A stretch of DNA of 8,405 nt from Alphaproteobacteria bacterium (GTDB taxonomy: Bacteria > Pseudomonadota > Alphaproteobacteria > UBA6615). Made by a program: the position numbers and the translations under genes. The stretch's first letter is position 1, and each line of letters starts with the position of its first letter. The stretch is taken from positions 1 to 8,405 of the forward strand of contig JAURLR010000090.1 of NCBI GenBank assembly GCA_030831135.1, in the 5' to 3' direction. The notes under the pieces are model-generated. The model searched no databases and had not been told where the DNA came from. It was given only the letters and a program-made list of their open reading frames with translations. Shown one piece after another: positions 5,668 through 8,405 of this stretch.

Positions 5668-6828
5668 ATGCGCGTTGTCCTTTCCACCATCGGTCGCTTT
5701 CACAGCTTCGACCTCGCGCGCCAGCTTCACCGGCATGGGGTTCTCAAGCAGATTTACACCGGATATCCCCGGTTCAAACTGAAGAACGAGCGCCTTCCCC
5801 AGAACCTGATCAAATCCTATCCGTGGATTGTGACCCCGTTTATGGGGATGGGCCGGTACGGCGCCATGCATGGCCCACGGCGCGCGGCGATGAGCAACTT
5901 CGCGCATCTGACCTTTGACCGGCATGTCGCCCGGACACTTCCCGATTGCGATATCTTTCATTCGCTTTCCCGCTATGCGCTGCGCGCGGGCCGTGCGGCC
6001 AAGGCGCGCGGCATTCGCTTCGCCCTGGATGTCGGATCGTCCCATGTTCTGACATTCGACAAACTGGTCCGAGAGGAATCAGAGCGATACGGAATCGAGA
6101 TCGACCGGATCCACCGGGACGGCATCGAACGTGAGCTTGAGGAGTATCAGGAAGCCGAGATCATCACCGTGCCTTCGCTGTTCTCCTATCGGAGCTTCCT
6201 GTCCCACGGCATCCCCGAAGACCGTCTGGCACTTGTGCGCTACGGCGTGGACACCTCACAATTCGTCCGCCAACCGGTTGAGGATGACGGGGTGTTTCGG
6301 GTTGTTTTTGTCGGCGCCCTGTCCTTGCGCAAGGGTGTGACCTATCTCGCCCAGGCCTTCGCGCGCGCCAATATTCCCAACAGCGAACTGGTGCTGATCG
6401 GCTCGCCCCAGCCTGAAACAGAACGTTTGCTGGAACCCGCCAAGGGCCTGAACGTCACCATCACCGGGCACATCCCGCAACCCGAACTCTCGGCCTGGTA
6501 CTCGCGCGCCAATGTGACCGTTCTGCCCTCGATCGAGGACGGCTTTGCCATCGTTCTCCTGCAGGCCATGGCCTGCGGCAGCCCGATCGTGGCGACGGAG
6601 AACAGCGGCGGCCCGGATTGCATCGAAGAGGGCAAGAACGGCTTTGTCGTGCCACCGCGTGATGTCGATGCGCTGGCCGAGAAACTCGTCTGGTTTGCCG
6701 AGAATCGCGAAGCAGCGCGGGAAATGCAGGCCCCGGCCATCGCCAGCGCCCAAGCCATGAGCGGGATTGATCGTTACGGCAACGAAATGGTTCAGGTCTA
6801 CGAAAACCTGCTCGCCCGGCCTCGCTAA
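5668..6828 (+). CDS. Family GT4 glycosyltransferase
   Basis: A 386-residue GT-B fold, retaining-type glycosyltransferase. The N-terminal acceptor domain starts at once with the first strand (MRVVLSTIGRFHSFDLARQL). The C-terminal donor domain begins near FRVVFVGALSLRKGVTYLAQAF (209-230 region) and contains VLIGS, TGHIPQPELSAWYSRANVTVLPS and IEDGFAIVLLQAMACGSPIVATENSGGPD. The usual E-x7-E pair reads Asp...Gln here; Gln at the second place is known in some bacterial GT4 enzymes, so it need not be inactive. It would move a sugar from a nucleotide donor onto a growing surface glycan at the cytoplasmic face of the membrane; donor and acceptor cannot be told from sequence. The start at 5668 is supported by an AGG 10 bases upstream and by family alignment. 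galE begins only 4 bases after its stop, so the two are surely one operon. Confidence 0.88.
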   Translation: MRVVLSTIGRFHSFDLARQLHRHGVLKQIYTGYPRFKLKNERLPQNLIKSYPWIVTPFMGMGRYGAMHGPRRAAMSNFAHLTFDRHVARTLPDCDIFHSLSRYALRAGRAAKARGIRFALDVGSSHVLTFDKLVREESERYGIEIDRIHRDGIERELEEYQEAEIITVPSLFSYRSFLSHGIPEDRLALVRYGVDTSQFVRQPVEDDGVFRVVFVGALSLRKGVTYLAQAFARANIPNSELVLIGSPQPETERLLEPAKGLNVTITGHIPQPELSAWYSRANVTVLPSIEDGFAIVLLQAMACGSPIVATENSGGPDCIEEGKNGFVVPPRDVDALAEKLVWFAENREAAREMQAPAIASAQAMSGIDRYGNEMVQVYENLLARPR

Positions 6829-6832
6829 GCAG

Positions 6833-7813
6833 ATGGCACGCATTCTGGTCACCGGTGGTGCGGGTTATATCGGCAGCCACACCTGCAAGGCGCTTCATGG
6901 CGCCGGACACACGCCGATCGTGATCGACAATCTGAGCAACGGCCACCGGGATGCCGTGCGCTGGGGTCCGCTCGAAGAGGGTGACATCACCGATATCGAC
7001 CGTCTGCGCGACGTCTTCAGGACCCACCAACCCGATGCCGTGATTCACTTTGCGGGCCTGATCGAGGTCAGTCATTCCGTCGCTGACCCCCAAGCCTTCC
7101 ACCGGAACAATGTTGCCGGAACTAGTGCCCTGCTCGATGTCATGGCGGAGACCAAGGTGGCGAAAATCGTGTTCTCCAGTACAGCGGCGGTCTACGGAAC
7201 CCCGGCGACAGTGCCGATTCCCGAGGATGCCCCGACCCGGCCGGTCAACCCCTATGGCGAAACCAAGCTGGCGGTCGAGCAGATGCTGGCCGCGGCGGCG
7301 GGACAAAACAGCCTGAACTACGTTGCATTGCGCTACTTCAACGCCGCCGGTGCAGATCCCGACGGTAGCCTGGGCGAACGGCACGACCCGGAAACCCATC
7401 TGATGCCGCTGGTCCTGCAAGTCGCCCTTGGGCAGCGGGCCGAGATTCAGGTCTTCGGCAACGACTACCCCACTCCCGATGGCACGGCGGTGCGTGATTA
7501 CGTGCATGTCTGCGATCTGGCCGATGCCCATATCGCCGCGCTGGATTACCTCATGCAGCACCCCGAACCGCTTGTCGCCAATCTTGGCACCGGAACCGGC
7601 TACTCGGTACGCGAAATCATTGCTGCCTGCCGAACGATCACGGGCCATCCGATCCCCCATCGCGATGCGCCACGTCGAAGCGGCGACCCGGCGCAGCTTG
7701 TGGCCGAACCCGGCCGCGCGCGGGACATGCTGGGATGGACAACGCGGCAATCGGATCTTGAAACCATCATCCGCAGCGCCTGGGCCTGGCACCAGAACCA
7801 GACCACCAACTAG
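6833..7813 (+). CDS. galE: UDP-glucose 4-epimerase
   Basis: GalE interconverts UDP-glucose and UDP-galactose using bound NAD, in the cytoplasm, and so supplies UDP-galactose (or a related UDP-sugar) for glycan assembly. The 326-residue protein is of normal length for the extended short-chain dehydrogenase family. Visible motifs are the nucleotide-binding GGAGYIGS (8-15), DNLSNGH (32-38), IHFAGLIEV (71-79), the catalytic Ser/Thr in SSTAAVYG (115-122), the YGETK pair Tyr141/Lys145, RYFNAAGA (167-174), the substrate-binding GTAVRDYVHVCDLADAH segment (217-233) and NLGTGTGYSV (250-259). Every key residue is present. Its ATG lies 4 bases after the glycosyltransferase stop, so translational coupling is likely; no strong separate ribosome binding site is seen. 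The pairing suggests that the transferase may use the sugar made here, which is inference. Its stop overlaps the stop of the converging flippase. Confidence 0.94.
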   Translation: MARILVTGGAGYIGSHTCKALHGAGHTPIVIDNLSNGHRDAVRWGPLEEGDITDIDRLRDVFRTHQPDAVIHFAGLIEVSHSVADPQAFHRNNVAGTSALLDVMAETKVAKIVFSSTAAVYGTPATVPIPEDAPTRPVNPYGETKLAVEQMLAAAAGQNSLNYVALRYFNAAGADPDGSLGERHDPETHLMPLVLQVALGQRAEIQVFGNDYPTPDGTAVRDYVHVCDLADAHIAALDYLMQHPEPLVANLGTGTGYSVREIIAACRTITGHPIPHRDAPRRSGDPAQLVAEPGRARDMLGWTTRQSDLETIIRSAWAWHQNQTTN

Positions 7814-8351
7814 GGCGCACGCCGGAATAGTTTCAGGGCATCGGTCGGCGGTCGCAAAACGCCACGCAGCAGCGACGTATAACGCTGGTCGAGAAATGCC
7901 TGCGAGCGCATCAGGATCAGAACGAAGACACAGAGTTCGGACAGCGCCAGCACCAGCGCAACGCCGCCGAGACTGGCCCCGTAAGCAGCAGCCGCCGCAA
8001 CCGCGAGGCCGGCGCTGATGGAGATCAGATAGATCACCGAGATTTCCTTGCTGTTGTTGGTCGCAAGCAGGGCCGTGGCGGTGCCGGTCCACATCAGCGT
8101 GCCCATTGCACCCAGCACCAGGAACGCAAAAAGCGGTTGCTGGACGGCGATGCGGCCAACTGTCCAGATCTCCACGATCCAGGGGCCAAGAACCATCAGC
8201 CCCGCAAAGGCGGCAACCGAAAGCCAGAGCGCAAACTGGCTGGCGCGCGTGTTCAGTCGGCGCATCAGATCGATATCATCGCGTCCATAGGCAATCGCGA
8301 TCTCCGGCCGCAGGGTTGCAAAGACCACATTGGCAAACATGAGGACGGCGC
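7810..8351 (-). pseudogene. C-terminal fragment of a Wzx-type polysaccharide flippase, interrupted
   Basis: About 180 residues of the C-terminal part of a polysaccharide-biosynthesis (Wzx/MOP superfamily) flippase, which moves undecaprenyl-linked sugar units across the inner membrane. Visible are a polar segment FATLRPEIAIAYGRDDIDLMRRL, then about four hydrophobic segments (about 36-55, 66-93, 100-119 and 124-144 counted from the internal Met at 8340) and a short basic tail. Complete family members have 12-14 membrane helices and over 400 residues, so the N-terminal two thirds are missing. The frame runs into a stop codon at 8386-8388, inside sequence that looks like an insertion-sequence end. 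The ATG at 8340 is internal to the family alignment and is unlikely to be a real start. The gene would have been transcribed against galE, and its TAG (7810-7812) shares CTAG with galE's stop. If the inserted element is misidentified, the gene may simply be broken by another rearrangement. Confidence 0.75.
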
Positions 8352-8405
8352 TGACCTGCCCCCACTGACTGGTCCGTTTTAAATGTTAGTGCATCATTCT
8401 TTTGA
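8352..8405. mobile_element. Putative left or right end of an IS3-family (IS407-like) insertion sequence, partial
   Basis: The flippase reading frame is broken next to TGACCTGCCCCC (8352-8363). This resembles the terminal inverted repeat I remember for the IS407 group of the IS3 family, whose ends begin with TG. Base composition then shifts sharply to AT-rich (8377-8405), unlike the neighbouring genes. Only 54 bases are inside the window, so no transposase, second end or target duplication can be seen. The identification rests on memory of the repeat plus the broken gene. Confidence 0.55.

Noticed and set aside
6461..8092. A 543-codon open frame on the minus strand across the glycosyltransferase and galE
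   Set aside because: It is a GC-rich shadow opposite two well-recognised genes; its translation is rich in Arg, Gly, Gln and His and shows no family motif.
8371..8385. Real flippase coding sequence continuing to 8385 (T-S-Q-W-G-Q-V before S-A-V-L)
   Set aside because: The frame ends at a stop codon three codons further and the bases match an IS-like end; I favour 8351 as the last host base, but a break nearer 8376 cannot be excluded.
1..8405. CRISPR array, tRNA/rRNA genes, toxin-antitoxin or other defence system
   Set aside because: No regularly spaced repeats of suitable length, no cloverleaf-like sequence recognised, and no known defence motifs in any translated gene.

Overview
The window looks like a piece of alphaproteobacterial chromosome. 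It is GC-rich and densely coded. It carries an MmcB-type DNA repair gene, a family typical of Alphaproteobacteria, and several envelope-polysaccharide genes. Without searches I cannot name the genus; a marine or Caulobacter/Maricaulis-like lineage is only a guess.

Left part (1-2889): a DJ-1/PfpI-fold protein that lacks the usual nucleophilic cysteine (177-734, +), closed by a strong intrinsic terminator (759-788). A TPR-plus-SAM-methyltransferase gene (787-1863, -) converges on it. Upstream of the methyltransferase and on the same strand is a 71-codon gene (2064-2279, -) for a twin-arginine signal peptide with a tiny two-cysteine mature tail. Its promoter and structured leader are readable. 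An mmcB homologue (2425-2889, +) is divergent from it.

Right part (2903-8405): a surface-glycan (LPS/O-antigen or capsule type) locus. hldE (2903-4363, -) makes the activated ADP-heptose precursor for inner-core LPS. Just upstream in the same orientation is an O-antigen ligase/polymerase-like membrane protein (4398-5501, -) that ends abruptly after its periplasmic signature loop. Divergent from these is a two-gene operon, a GT4 glycosyltransferase (5668-6828, +) and galE (6833-7813, +). galE converges on the C-terminal end of a Wzx-type polysaccharide flippase (7810-8351, -), and the two stop codons share one CTAG tetranucleotide. The flippase frame is cut at the right edge by what looks like the terminal inverted repeat of an IS3-family element (from about 8352).

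Taken together, the right part supplies a nucleotide sugar (galE), a sugar transferase, a flippase, a ligase/polymerase and a core-heptose enzyme. Two of the membrane proteins appear damaged (flippase interrupted, ligase shortened), so the glycan pathway may be decaying or switched off in this strain. I see no CRISPR array, tRNA, rRNA, toxin-antitoxin pair or recognisable defence system. The least explained item is the small Tat peptide gene with its leader and its 11-bp phased repeats.
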